DNA of 6,174 nt, from the NCBI GenBank assembly GCA_052143655.1, contig JBKQSL010000281.1:1-6174 (forward strand), written 5' to 3'. Source of the DNA: CAVSUR01 sp052143655. Lineage in GTDB: Bacteria > Actinomycetota > Actinomycetes > Streptosporangiales > Streptosporangiaceae. Below, one piece after another: positions 1 to 5,415 of this stretch (positions are counted from its first letter, which is position 1; every line of letters begins with the position of its first letter). Under the pieces are notes generated by a model. That model was not told the DNA's origin. It saw nothing but the letters and a program-made list of their open reading frames with translations, and searched no databases. The position numbers were made by a program, and so were the translations under genes.

Positions 1-64
1 CCACCCCGGCCGCGCCGAACAGCGTGCAGGCTGTCGCAGCAAGGACAATTTTCCGAGCGCTCAT
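1..64 (-). CDS. N-terminus of a secreted protein (partial, runs off left edge)
   Basis: Only the first 21 codons are present. The ATG is at 64-62, preceded at 76-69 by CAGGAGGT, a near-perfect Shine-Dalgarno sequence at normal spacing, so the start is secure. The peptide begins MSARKIVLAATACTLFGAAG: a short basic n-region (R4, K5) followed by an uninterrupted hydrophobic stretch, as in a Sec signal peptide. A cysteine at residue 13 is too close to the N-terminus, and its context (ATAC) too poor, for a convincing lipobox. The mature protein lies outside the window, so no function can be given. A palindrome at 171-185 lies 107-121 bases upstream of the start. Confidence 0.75.
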   Translation of the reverse strand, partial: MSARKIVLAATACTLFGAAGV

Positions 65-68
65 CTGG

Positions 69-76
69 ACCTCCTG
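69..76 (-). promoter_or_regulatory. Strong ribosome binding site
   Basis: On the minus strand this reads CAGGAGGT, four bases before the ATG at 64. It matches the anti-Shine-Dalgarno complement almost perfectly and fixes the start of the leftmost partial gene. Confidence 0.75.
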
Positions 77-170
77 AGGCCAGGGGCCGTGCGGGACGGA
101 CCGGAGACGAGGACCCTCGAATGGCGCCCGGGCAGGCGCCGCCCCAGGCTTTCTGAACTGCCGGGGCCGG

Positions 171-185
171 AGCAGTATTACTGCT
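171..185. promoter_or_regulatory. Perfect 15-bp palindrome, candidate operator
   Basis: The sequence AGCAGTA-T-TACTGCT is a perfect inverted repeat with 7-base arms around one central base. It is less GC-rich than its surroundings and lies 107-121 bases upstream of the secreted-protein start at 64. Size and symmetry fit a dimeric repressor operator. No regulator gene in the window can be matched to it, so the role is inferred. Confidence 0.4.
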
Positions 186-388
186 AACGGCTCCCGCCCT
201 CGCACCGCATTTCCTGACAGGCAATGGTCCGCAGAAAACCTGGATACCTGACAGCACACGGGCCAGTTCAAAGGGAGCCTGTAGTGTAACGGCCCTGCTG
301 TGATCCTGGTCTGCTGCGTCGTCCTCGCAAGCGCGAGATCCCTGGTGAGCGGCAGCCGGGTCCATGCCCGGCGCGGTCGCGTCCAAGA

Positions 389-520
389 TCCGGTGTAAAT
401 AAGACGACGGGCGTAGGTTCCCCTTCAAGAGCTACCAACTCATCGAAGGCACGGACCTACACCCGTGCCTGTTCCGAGCCGGTGCTGGCCGCCTGGGGCA
501 TCACCACCGACGGCAAGCCC
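389..520 (+). pseudogene. Possible IS256/Mutator-type transposase remnant
   Basis: From 476 the plus strand reads EPVLAAWGITTDGKPA. From memory this resembles the segment following a catalytic-core aspartate in some actinobacterial Mutator (IS256-family) transposases, where 'EPVL-AWGI-T-GKP' is followed by a short glycine-leucine stretch. Here the similarity stops at about 520 and BTAD-like sequence follows. Upstream lies GTGTAAAT at 393-400, then an imperfect inverted repeat (409-418 against 455-464, 9 of 10 bases), as might be seen near an insertion-sequence end. The same residues could instead be a diverged first part of the neighbouring BTAD fragment, because codons for DGKPAGGLE align with HGELAGELE of the SARP gene at 3727-4452. 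I rate the transposase reading as tentative. Confidence 0.3.
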
Positions 521-621
521 GCCGGCGGGCTGGAGGCGGTGTGCAGGGAGCACCCGCTGCGCGAGCGCACGTGGGAGCTGCTGATCCTCGCCTTGTACCG
601 GGCCGGACGGAAGGCTGAGTC
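521..621 (+). pseudogene. SARP bacterial transcriptional activation domain (BTAD) fragment
   Basis: This stretch encodes about 33 residues of a BTAD, the helical domain that follows the winged helix in SARP/AfsR-type regulators. The segment CREHPLRE, then WELLILALYRAGR, is diagnostic. It matches residues 175-208 of the SARP gene on the other strand (3930 down to 3830): 27 of 32 residues and, by hand count, 85 of 101 bases. After about 621 the match decays and the frame runs into unrelated sequence. There is no DNA-binding domain upstream, so this is a dead fragment, not a gene. It faces the opposite way to its intact counterpart, and the two copies bracket the membrane-protein/MDR/SDR segment. 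Confidence 0.8.
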
Positions 622-675
622 TTTAAGCGGTCGAAACTGCCGACCAGTTAGGCAGGTAACCAGGCCCGTCCGCGG

Positions 676-1551
676 TTATGGTTCGGTGGTGAGGCCGACC
701 AGGTCGGCGCTGATCTGCCAGAGCCGCGCTGCGGCGGCGGTGTCGTAGGCAGCCTTGTTCGAGGTTTTCGGCTTGCATTTGGCGAAATACCGGCCGGTGA
801 CGCTCTTGGCCTCGGGGGCGGATGCCAGGTAGATGGGGGTGACCGCGCCGCGGGCCGGTGTCTTCATGAACGGTCGCAGCAACGGGATCATCACCTTCGC
901 CAGCGGCGAAGGATCCTCGGCGGAAAACGCCGTGCGCACCAGGCCGGGATGCAGCACGGTGGCGGTGACGCCGGTGCCTTCCAGGCGGCGGGCGAGCTCG
1001 TAGGTGAACACGACGTTGGCGAGCTTGGACTGGCTGTAGGCCCGCGACCCGGAGTAGCTGCGCTGGCCTTGCAGGTCGCCGAAGTCGAGTTTGCCCATGG
1101 CCTGGGCGTTGGAGGAGACGGTGACAATCCGGGCGGGGGCGCTGGCCTTAAGCCGCCCGAGGAGCAGGTCCGTGAGCAGAAACGCGGCGAGGTGGTTGAC
1201 GGCGAGGGTGTGCTCAAGCCCGTCGGCGGTGACATGCCTGGTGGCCCAGAACCCGCCCACGTTGTTCACCAGCACATCCAGCCGCGGGTATGCGGTCAAG
1301 ACCGCGGCGGCGAGGCTGCGTACCTCCGCCTGGGAGGACATGTCGGCGGCGAAGGCGTCCACGGCAGGGCTGCCGGCCTGGTGGGCGATCTGGGCGGCGG
1401 CGGCCTGAGTACGGGCATTGTCCCGGCCGGTGATGCCGACGCGGGCGCCGAGCGCGGCCAGGCCGGCGGCGGTGGCCCTGCCGATACCGCCGGTACCGCC
1501 GGTGACCAGTACGGTCTGGCCAGCCATAGGGCCGGGCGAGTGCTCAGTCAT
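676..1551 (-). CDS. Classical short-chain dehydrogenase/reductase (retinol-dehydrogenase-like)
   Basis: A 291-residue cytoplasmic oxidoreductase with a complete classical SDR fold. Visible motifs are the cofactor glycine motif TGGTGGIG (residues 17-24); the TGRD segment after beta-2 (41-44), whose arginine suggests NADP(H); the NNVG motif (96-99); and the catalytic tetrad N119, S147, Y172 and K176 (YSQSK). The LHPG stretch after beta-6 and the overall pattern resemble retinol-dehydrogenase/WWOX-like SDRs, which reduce or oxidise carbonyl/alcohol groups on lipophilic substrates. The true substrate cannot be read. I chose the ATG at 1551 because GAGGA lies 5 bases before it and homology begins at residue 10. 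An ATG at 1626 overlaps the stop of the upstream gene as ATGA, but it lacks a ribosome site and would add 25 unrelated residues. The gene follows the MDR gene after 71 bases on the same strand, so the two are probably co-transcribed. Confidence 0.93.
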   Translation of the reverse strand: MTEHSPGPMAGQTVLVTGGTGGIGRATAAGLAALGARVGITGRDNARTQAAAAQIAHQAGSPAVDAFAADMSSQAEVRSLAAAVLTAYPRLDVLVNNVGGFWATRHVTADGLEHTLAVNHLAAFLLTDLLLGRLKASAPARIVTVSSNAQAMGKLDFGDLQGQRSYSGSRAYSQSKLANVVFTYELARRLEGTGVTATVLHPGLVRTAFSAEDPSPLAKVMIPLLRPFMKTPARGAVTPIYLASAPEAKSVTGRYFAKCKPKTSNKAAYDTAAAARLWQISADLVGLTTEP

Positions 1552-1556
1552 CGCTT

Positions 1557-1561
1557 TCCTC
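1557..1561 (-). promoter_or_regulatory. Ribosome binding site deciding the SDR start
   Basis: GAGGA on the minus strand, 5 bases before ATG 1551. It favours the short SDR start over the in-frame ATG codons at 1563 and 1626. Confidence 0.55.
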
Positions 1562-1622
1562 ATCCGAAGGGTATCGGGCGGTGGGTGGCGGTTCGGTTGC
1601 GCGGGCAGGGGCTCACGGCGGC

Positions 1623-2690
1623 TCATCCGGTATGGGCAACCGTGATGACGAGCTTTCCGCGGGCGCGTCCGGCTCGCAGGTCGCGCATGGCGTCGGGGGC
1701 CTGGTGCAGCGGATAGGTGTTGCCGATGACCGGGGTGATCTGGCCGGCTTCGATGAGCTGGGCGAGATGCTCAAGGTCAGCCTGGCGCTGCCTGGACAGC
1801 AGCGAGGTGAGCCGCTGGTGCACGAACGGTGACAGTGCCACGGCCCGCACCTGGCGGCCCATCCCGGCCCAGCGGCCGGCGTCTTCGCCGCCGGCGATGA
1901 CGAGCGTTCCGGCCGGCGTCAGTGCCCGGCGCAGCCGCGGTAGCGGCGTGTTTCCGGCGAGGTCGAGGATGAGGTCATAGCGCTGGGTGCCATCCGCGAA
2001 GTCGTTTTTGGCATAGTCGATGACGTGGTCGGCGCCGATCGAGGCGACCAGGCCGGTCTTCGCCGCGCTGCATACGCCGGTGACTTCCGCTCCGAGGGCC
2101 TTGGCGATCTGGACGGCGAAGGTGCCGACCCCGCCCGAGGCGCCGATGATCAGTACGTGCTGGCCTTGCTGGAGGTGACCGGCGTCGCGCAGGCCCTGCA
2201 GCGCGGTGAGCCCGGAGACCGCGACGGCTGCGGCCTGCTCGAAGGACAGGTTCGCGGGCTTGGAGACGAGCTTGTCCTGGCGGGCTGGCGAGTACTCGGC
2301 GAAAGAGCCTTTGCTGATGCCGAAGACCTGGTCACCGGCCTGGAACCTGGTCACGGCTGCGCCGGTGGTAACGACCGTGCCGGCAACGTCAAGGCCGGGA
2401 ACGGGGCTCTTGGGGGTGCGCAGGCCGGATACCAGGCGGATCAGGTATGGCTGGCCGGTCATCAGGTGCCAGGTGCCCCGGTCGAGGCCGGCGGCCTGGA
2501 CTCGGATCAGGACCTCGTCGTCTCCGATTACCGGCTTGTCGATCTCTGCGCGGCGTAGTACGTCGGCGGAGCCGTATCCGGCCTGCACGATCGCCTGCAT
2601 CGTCTGCCGCGGCGGCGCTGGCGGCGCGGCCCCGCTGCCATCCCCGGCATGCGTCTCAGACTGCGCGGGCGGGCCTGTCGGTGTATTCAT
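1623..2690 (-). CDS. Zinc-free MDR-family NAD(P)H:quinone oxidoreductase-like enzyme
   Basis: A 355-residue medium-chain dehydrogenase/reductase. After a Pro/Ala/Gly-rich leader of about 30 residues, the GroES-like domain starts at MQAIVQAGYG (31-40), with PGLDVAGTV at 98-106 and the turn GDQVFGI at 119-125. The Rossmann domain carries the nucleotide motif GASGGVG (183-189), followed by VQIAKALGAEVTGVCS. The structural and catalytic zinc cysteines of alcohol dehydrogenases are absent, which places it with quinone oxidoreductase/RTN4IP1-like MDRs that reduce quinones or enones with NAD(P)H. The C-terminal GRARGKLVI motif is typical of the family. The start at ATG 2690 is preceded by AAAGGGA at good spacing; ATG 2600 would begin right at the domain but has no ribosome site. 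It is the first gene of a probable two-gene operon with the SDR. The substrate is unknown. Confidence 0.93.
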   Translation of the reverse strand: MNTPTGPPAQSETHAGDGSGAAPPAPPRQTMQAIVQAGYGSADVLRRAEIDKPVIGDDEVLIRVQAAGLDRGTWHLMTGQPYLIRLVSGLRTPKSPVPGLDVAGTVVTTGAAVTRFQAGDQVFGISKGSFAEYSPARQDKLVSKPANLSFEQAAAVAVSGLTALQGLRDAGHLQQGQHVLIIGASGGVGTFAVQIAKALGAEVTGVCSAAKTGLVASIGADHVIDYAKNDFADGTQRYDLILDLAGNTPLPRLRRALTPAGTLVIAGGEDAGRWAGMGRQVRAVALSPFVHQRLTSLLSRQRQADLEHLAQLIEAGQITPVIGNTYPLHQAPDAMRDLRAGRARGKLVITVAHTG

Positions 2691-2695
2691 GGTCG

Positions 2696-2702
2696 TCCCT
2701 TT
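2696..2702 (-). promoter_or_regulatory. Ribosome binding site for the MDR gene
   Basis: AAAGGGA on the minus strand, 5 bases before ATG 2690. It supports the long start, including the Pro/Ala-rich leader, over the internal ATG at 2600. Confidence 0.5.
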
Positions 2703-3178
2703 CGGTCGATATCGGGTGAAGGGCGGTGGCTTCTGCGCCCTGGCTATCTCGGGCCGCCAGCTGGAGCGGCGGATAGGTGTCGGTGAGCAGCTCGACGTAA
2801 CGTCGGGGCGCGGCGCGTAGTGGTAGACGCCCAGTAGGGAGGTGCGGCAGTTCCCGCGAAGACCTGATGCTGATGCTCGGCTGGTGCTGCCATAGGCCAC
2901 CTCGGCTTGGCTGCTTGCACGGTACGGCCGGGACGCGGGCGAGACAATGGCCGGGCAGCAGCACGGCACGCTTTTGTAACCGCCAGTAGCGGGTCCTGAC
3001 AGGTCACCGGCCCGCCCTGGGCTGGGGAATGGCCCGAAGTCGCCGAGCACCCGGGGAGCGCTGGGGGAAGAGTTAGAAGCATGGGGGCGGTCCCTTCGTG
3101 TGAGCTGCCACCGTGACCAGGGCCTGTGGTGCCGCGCCGGGGTTTCCCTATGCGGCCTTGACGTCCCGGTGCCGGGCA
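2703..3178. other. Intergenic region upstream of the MDR-SDR operon
   Basis: About 480 bases between the DUF4386-like gene and the MDR gene. Minus-strand frames here are open for long stretches, including one continuous with the MDR frame. However, their translations are Arg/Pro/Ser-rich without domain pattern and look like frame shadows of GC-rich DNA. The only clear structure is the palindrome at 2793-2805. The octamer CCTGACAG, also seen twice at 213-254, occurs at 2995-3002. The promoter of the operon should lie here, but no convincing -35/-10 pair was found, and no terminator with a T-run was found after the membrane-protein gene. Confidence 0.45.
2793..2805. promoter_or_regulatory. Perfect 13-bp palindrome, candidate operator of the MDR-SDR operon
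   Basis: CGACGT-A-ACGTCG has perfect 6-base arms around one central base. It lies 103-115 bases upstream of the MDR start, within the only non-coding DNA that can hold the operon promoter. Symmetry and position suit an operator for a dimeric regulator. The cognate protein is not in the window, and the function is inferred. Confidence 0.4.
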
Positions 3179-3763
3179 CTATCCGTGCGAACGGGCCCGG
3201 GGCGCGGCCCGGCTTCCAGCGGAAAAGCCCCGGACGATCAACAGGAGCGGGAACAAGAGCTCGAACAGGCCACCGGGGGCGAGGAACACGATTCCGGCGG
3301 GGGATACGCGCCAGCCGATATCGGCGATCCCGAGCAGATCGCAGACGACCCCGGCCAGGAGCAACGCGTAGCCGGCGATGCCCAGCACGGACAGGCTCCG
3401 CGGCACGAGCCTCGACGTCAGCAAGACCGGCGTCAGGACGAGCCCGGCCACGGCGGAGAGCGCGTAGGCGGGCAGCGCGTAGTCGTGCCACTGACTGCGG
3501 CTTGCCAGGAAGTACGCGCACGCCGCCACGACCGCGAGGCCCTCCGCCACTCTCAGGACGAAGTAGACCTGCGAGCGCACCGGTGCGCAGGGCGCCAAGA
3601 CCGGGCGCATCGCCAGGCCGACCGCAGCGTCCGCCAGGCCGCTGAGGCCGATCAGCAGCACGCCGGTGATGAGGGTGCCGGCGGGCTTGGCCGCGCTGGA
3701 GAAGTATGAATGGATCAGCGTGTTACCTATGAAGAAGGTGACCGTGAATGAGAGGAACAGCAC
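3179..3763 (-). CDS. DUF4386-like multispanning membrane protein, N-terminus replaced
   Basis: A 194-residue very hydrophobic protein with about six membrane segments: roughly 1-20, 31-52, 65-88, 98-116, 124-146 and 155-178. The pattern SRLVPRSLSVLGIAGY, then a GLFELLFPLLLIVRGF ending, matches the C-terminal half of DUF4386 integral membrane proteins, whose function is unknown. Family members normally have some 10-15 residues before the first membrane helix; here the reading frame enters directly at LFLSF. The only usable start is GTG 3763, without a visible ribosome site, inside the 3' end of the SARP frame (37-base overlap, different frame). The gene therefore seems to have lost its own start to a deletion that fused it to the SARP gene. 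Expression, if any, would depend on SARP translation. It may be a pseudogene. Confidence 0.7.
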   Translation of the reverse strand: MLFLSFTVTFFIGNTLIHSYFSSAAKPAGTLITGVLLIGLSGLADAAVGLAMRPVLAPCAPVRSQVYFVLRVAEGLAVVAACAYFLASRSQWHDYALPAYALSAVAGLVLTPVLLTSRLVPRSLSVLGIAGYALLLAGVVCDLLGIADIGWRVSPAGIVFLAPGGLFELLFPLLLIVRGFSAGSRAAPRARSHG

Positions 3764-4452
3764 GCCGGGCCGGGGTCGATGCCCAGCTCGCTGACCAGAC
3801 GATCACGGATTTCGGTATAGGCGCGCAACGCCTCGGCCTGCCGCCCGGCCCGGTACAAGGCGAGGATCAACAGCTCCCACAGGCCCTCCCGCAGCGGGTG
3901 CTCCCGGCACCGGGCCTCTAGTTCGCCGGCGAGCTCACCGTGGCGCCCCAGTCCCAGGTCGGCCCCGGCCCGGGCCTCGATCGCCACCAGGGTCAGCTCG
4001 CCCAGATGCGCCCGTTCGGTATCAAAAAAGCCCGCATAACTGAACTCAGCCAGCGGCTCGCCGCGCCGCAGGCCAAGCGCCTCGCCCAGGGCGGCCGACG
4101 CCGGCGCCATCTCGCCGTCGGCGGCCAGCCGTCGTCCTTTCGCCACCAGCTGCTCGAAGCGGACGACATCGACCTCATCGGGACCGACCGCAAGGGCATA
4201 GCCGGCTTCGGTGGTGACGATCGCCGCCGCCCCGAAGGTGCGGCGCAACTGGCCGATCTGCGCCTGCAGGGCGTTGGCCGGGTTCGCCGCCTGCCCGTCA
4301 CCCCACAGGGCATCGATCAGGCGGTCGGCACTGACCGGCTGCCCCCGCTGCAGCGCCAGCAGGGCCAGCAGAGCCCGCTGCCTGGTGCCCCGGACTGGCA
4401 CCGCCACGCCCTCCTGCACCGCTTCGAGCTGGCCGAAAAGCCGCACCTCCAC
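3727..4452 (-). CDS. SARP-like transcriptional activator, C-terminally truncated
   Basis: The frame encodes 241 residues. An OmpR/PhoB-type winged helix occupies about 1-90: VEVRLFGQLEA, RGTRQRALLALLAL, the recognition region around SADRLIDALWGD, and a C-terminal hairpin near TEAGYAL. A BTAD follows at 97-229 (DVVRFEQL; CREHPLREG; WELLILALYRAGRQAEALRAY). SARPs activate secondary-metabolite and other accessory genes by binding direct repeats near the -35 region. The domain normally continues several helical turns past GIDPGP. Here residue 229 is followed by 12 unrelated Ser-rich residues and a TAG, read out of frame from the DUF4386-like gene. I chose GTG 4452 because the domain begins there; the frame is open to ATG 4602, but those 50 residues resemble nothing. 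The ribosome site (GGTGGG) is weak. It may be non-functional or a minimal small SARP. No NB-ARC/TPR part follows. Confidence 0.8.
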   Translation of the reverse strand: MEVRLFGQLEAVQEGVAVPVRGTRQRALLALLALQRGQPVSADRLIDALWGDGQAANPANALQAQIGQLRRTFGAAAIVTTEAGYALAVGPDEVDVVRFEQLVAKGRRLAADGEMAPASAALGEALGLRRGEPLAEFSYAGFFDTERAHLGELTLVAIEARAGADLGLGRHGELAGELEARCREHPLREGLWELLILALYRAGRQAEALRAYTEIRDRLVSELGIDPGPACCSSHSRSPSS

Positions 4453-4637
4453 GGACCCACCGTACGGCCATTCGCCCGCCAGCGCCCGGGCAGCTTCGCG
4501 GGTCCAGCACACAGGCCAGCCCGCCGCCCCCAGCCTCGTTAACTGCGTGCCCCTCCTAGTCCGGCTCGATAGCCGCCGCAGGAAGACCGCAAAGGGCCGC
4601 ATGTTAGTGAAGCAGCCCCCGCCAAGCTTGAGCGTGC

Positions 4638-4666
4638 CGAATACATGCCCAGATTGTCACTGGCAA
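4638..4666 (-). promoter_or_regulatory. Weak promoter candidate for the SARP gene
   Basis: On the minus strand, TTGCCA (4666-4661) is separated by 17 bases from TATTCG (4643-4638). The -35 is one base from consensus, but the -10 matches poorly. It lies about 190 bases before the proposed SARP start, which would leave a long leader. Orientation and spacing fit, but chance is a fair explanation. Confidence 0.2.
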
Positions 4667-4783
4667 CATCGTCCGCGCAGGTCAGACGAGTTCCCGGACG
4701 GGTCTTGAAAGCCGCCGCCATGTGAAGTTGAACGGCGTGGGATCCGAACGCACCTTTACATCACGAGCCCAGCGCTCGACAAT

Positions 4784-4799
4784 TCGAAGGTTTGTTCGC
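4784..4799. promoter_or_regulatory. LexA-box-like imperfect palindrome
   Basis: TCGAAG-gttt-GTTCGC matches 10 of 12 defined bases of the actinobacterial SOS box TCGAAC-N4-GTTCGA, with the correct 4-base spacer. No gene start lies close downstream on either strand, so a regulatory role is unproven. A match this good is expected by chance about once in every four or five windows of this size. Confidence 0.2.
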
Positions 4800-4992
4800 A
4801 TACTGGCAAGGCACGGCGGGAGCCCGCGCCGCGATGCTGGGGACGTGGTGCGGGCATCTTGCCGGCAGCTGGAAGCTGCGCCATCCAGGCCCAGACCATC
4901 CGTCTCAGCCGCTGAACTCAGCGATACAAGCGCGGGCGGCCGCAGGCTCAACACCTGCGATTGGCGCGAGAGCCTCAGCGACCGCCGGCAGG

Positions 4993-5412
4993 TCACCCGG
5001 CGTGGCCAGCAACAGCCTGCTGGCTGAGCAGTTCACGGAGCTGCTCCTTCTCGCGGAGGTCGGCGAGCTGCCCGGAGATGACCGCGGCGGTATGCTGATC
5101 CGCAGGCTTGGCGAACTGGGCGTAGAACCGCAGGGTCGTCGAGCCTTCCGAGTGACCGAGCCGCCCAGCGACCGTCCGCAGGTCCACGCCATTCGACAGC
5201 AACTGGGTCGCCGAGTAATGCCGCAGCTCCTTCAGCGAGCTAGTGATCCCCACCTGGTCTGCGTACCGCTCGTACCGGCGGGTCATCGTGTCCGGGTTCC
5301 ACGGCTGCGCGCCGAGCGGATCGGGCGAGAACACAAACGCGCTGCGCGGCACTTCGGCACCCGCCTCGGCTGCGGCGGCGCTGGCCAGCGGATTCCGGAC
5401 TGAGCGGGCCAC
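4993..5412 (-). pseudogene. Tyrosine recombinase (phage-type integrase), N-terminally truncated
   Basis: The frame encodes 139 residues holding only the C-terminal part of the catalytic domain. Seen are the box II segment LKELRHYSAT with R64 (lysine K61 replaces the usual first histidine), VDLRTVAGRLGH with H87, and STTLRFYAQF with the nucleophile Y97. In intact integrases of about 350-400 residues, the N-terminal SAM-like DNA-binding domain, the first catalytic arginine and the beta-hairpin lysine come earlier; all are missing here. Family similarity starts around residue 11, and the codons before it, open back to 5524, look unrelated. The first start in frame is GTG 5412, which is three bases from the plus-strand GTG 5416 of the sulfatase-like stub, marking a breakpoint. 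It is almost certainly inactive as a recombinase. It marks a former integrated element, but no tRNA or attachment-site pair is visible. Confidence 0.85.
5005..5024. other. Hairpin at the 3' end of the recombinase remnant
   Basis: GCCAGCA (5005-5011) and TGCTGGC (5018-5024) form a perfect 7-bp stem with a 6-base loop, just before the recombinase stop codon at 4993-4995. No T-run follows on the minus strand, so it is at best a terminator of the U-less type, and it lies inside coding sequence. Confidence 0.25.
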
Positions 5413-5415
5413 CTC

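Larger units (their letters stand above)
65..388. other. Intergenic region with a palindrome and two small hairpins
   Basis: I see no gene on either strand in these 324 bases. Three structures stand out. There is a perfect 7-1-7 palindrome at 171-185 (listed separately). A 5-bp stem with a 4-base loop lies at 324-337 (CTCGC/GCGAG). A 6-bp GC stem with a 6-base loop lies at 355-372 (GCCGGG/CCCGGC). Neither hairpin is followed by a T-run, so I do not call a terminator. The octamer CCTGACAG occurs at 213-220 and 247-254. The upstream part should contain the promoter of the leftmost minus-strand gene, but no clean -35/-10 pair is visible. Confidence 0.5.
4453..4992. other. Gene-poor region between the SARP and recombinase genes
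   Basis: No convincing gene in 540 bases. Open frames on both strands lack ribosome sites and domain patterns. Visible elements are a small perfect hairpin at 4562-4575 (CGGCT/AGCCG, 4-base loop), an orphan AGGAGG-like run on the minus strand near 4551-4557 with no start codon at usable distance, a weak promoter candidate at 4638-4666 and a LexA-box-like sequence at 4784-4799. The stretch just left of the recombinase (4905-4992) has a second open minus-strand frame, rich in Ala, that could be a remnant. Confidence 0.4.

Noticed and set aside
629..645. Hairpin GGTCG/CGACC downstream of the SDR stop as a terminator
   Set aside because: Only 5 base pairs with a 7-base loop and no T-run on the minus strand; too weak to call.
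949..1716. Long plus-strand frame opposite the SDR gene
   Set aside because: It mirrors a gene with complete catalytic motifs on the other strand. Its Gly/Ala/Val-rich translation is typical of a GC-rich antisense shadow.
2025..2558. Plus-strand frame opposite the MDR gene
   Set aside because: Antisense shadow of a well-supported enzyme; no ribosome site or family pattern.
3165..3179. GC inverted repeat at the end of the DUF4386-like gene as a terminator
   Set aside because: The loop would be only one or two bases, the repeat reaches the stop codon, and no T-run follows.
2691..3521. In-frame upstream extension of the MDR gene to 3521, giving a protein of more than 600 residues
   Set aside because: The extra residues are Arg/Pro/Ser-rich with no domain pattern and overlap the DUF4386-like gene in another frame. 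A good ribosome site marks ATG 2690.
4453..4602. Extension of the SARP gene to ATG 4602
   Set aside because: The extra 50 residues do not resemble a SARP N-terminus, there is no ribosome site at 4602, and the winged helix starts at GTG 4452.
4737..4753. T-arm-like sequence suggesting a tRNA or an integration site
   Set aside because: The minus strand has a TTCGGAT loop with 4 of 5 stem pairs, but no matching anticodon arm or acceptor stem could be built around it.
4682..4801. Small minus-strand frame of 39 codons
   Set aside because: No ribosome site before its ATG and no recognisable family; likely chance.
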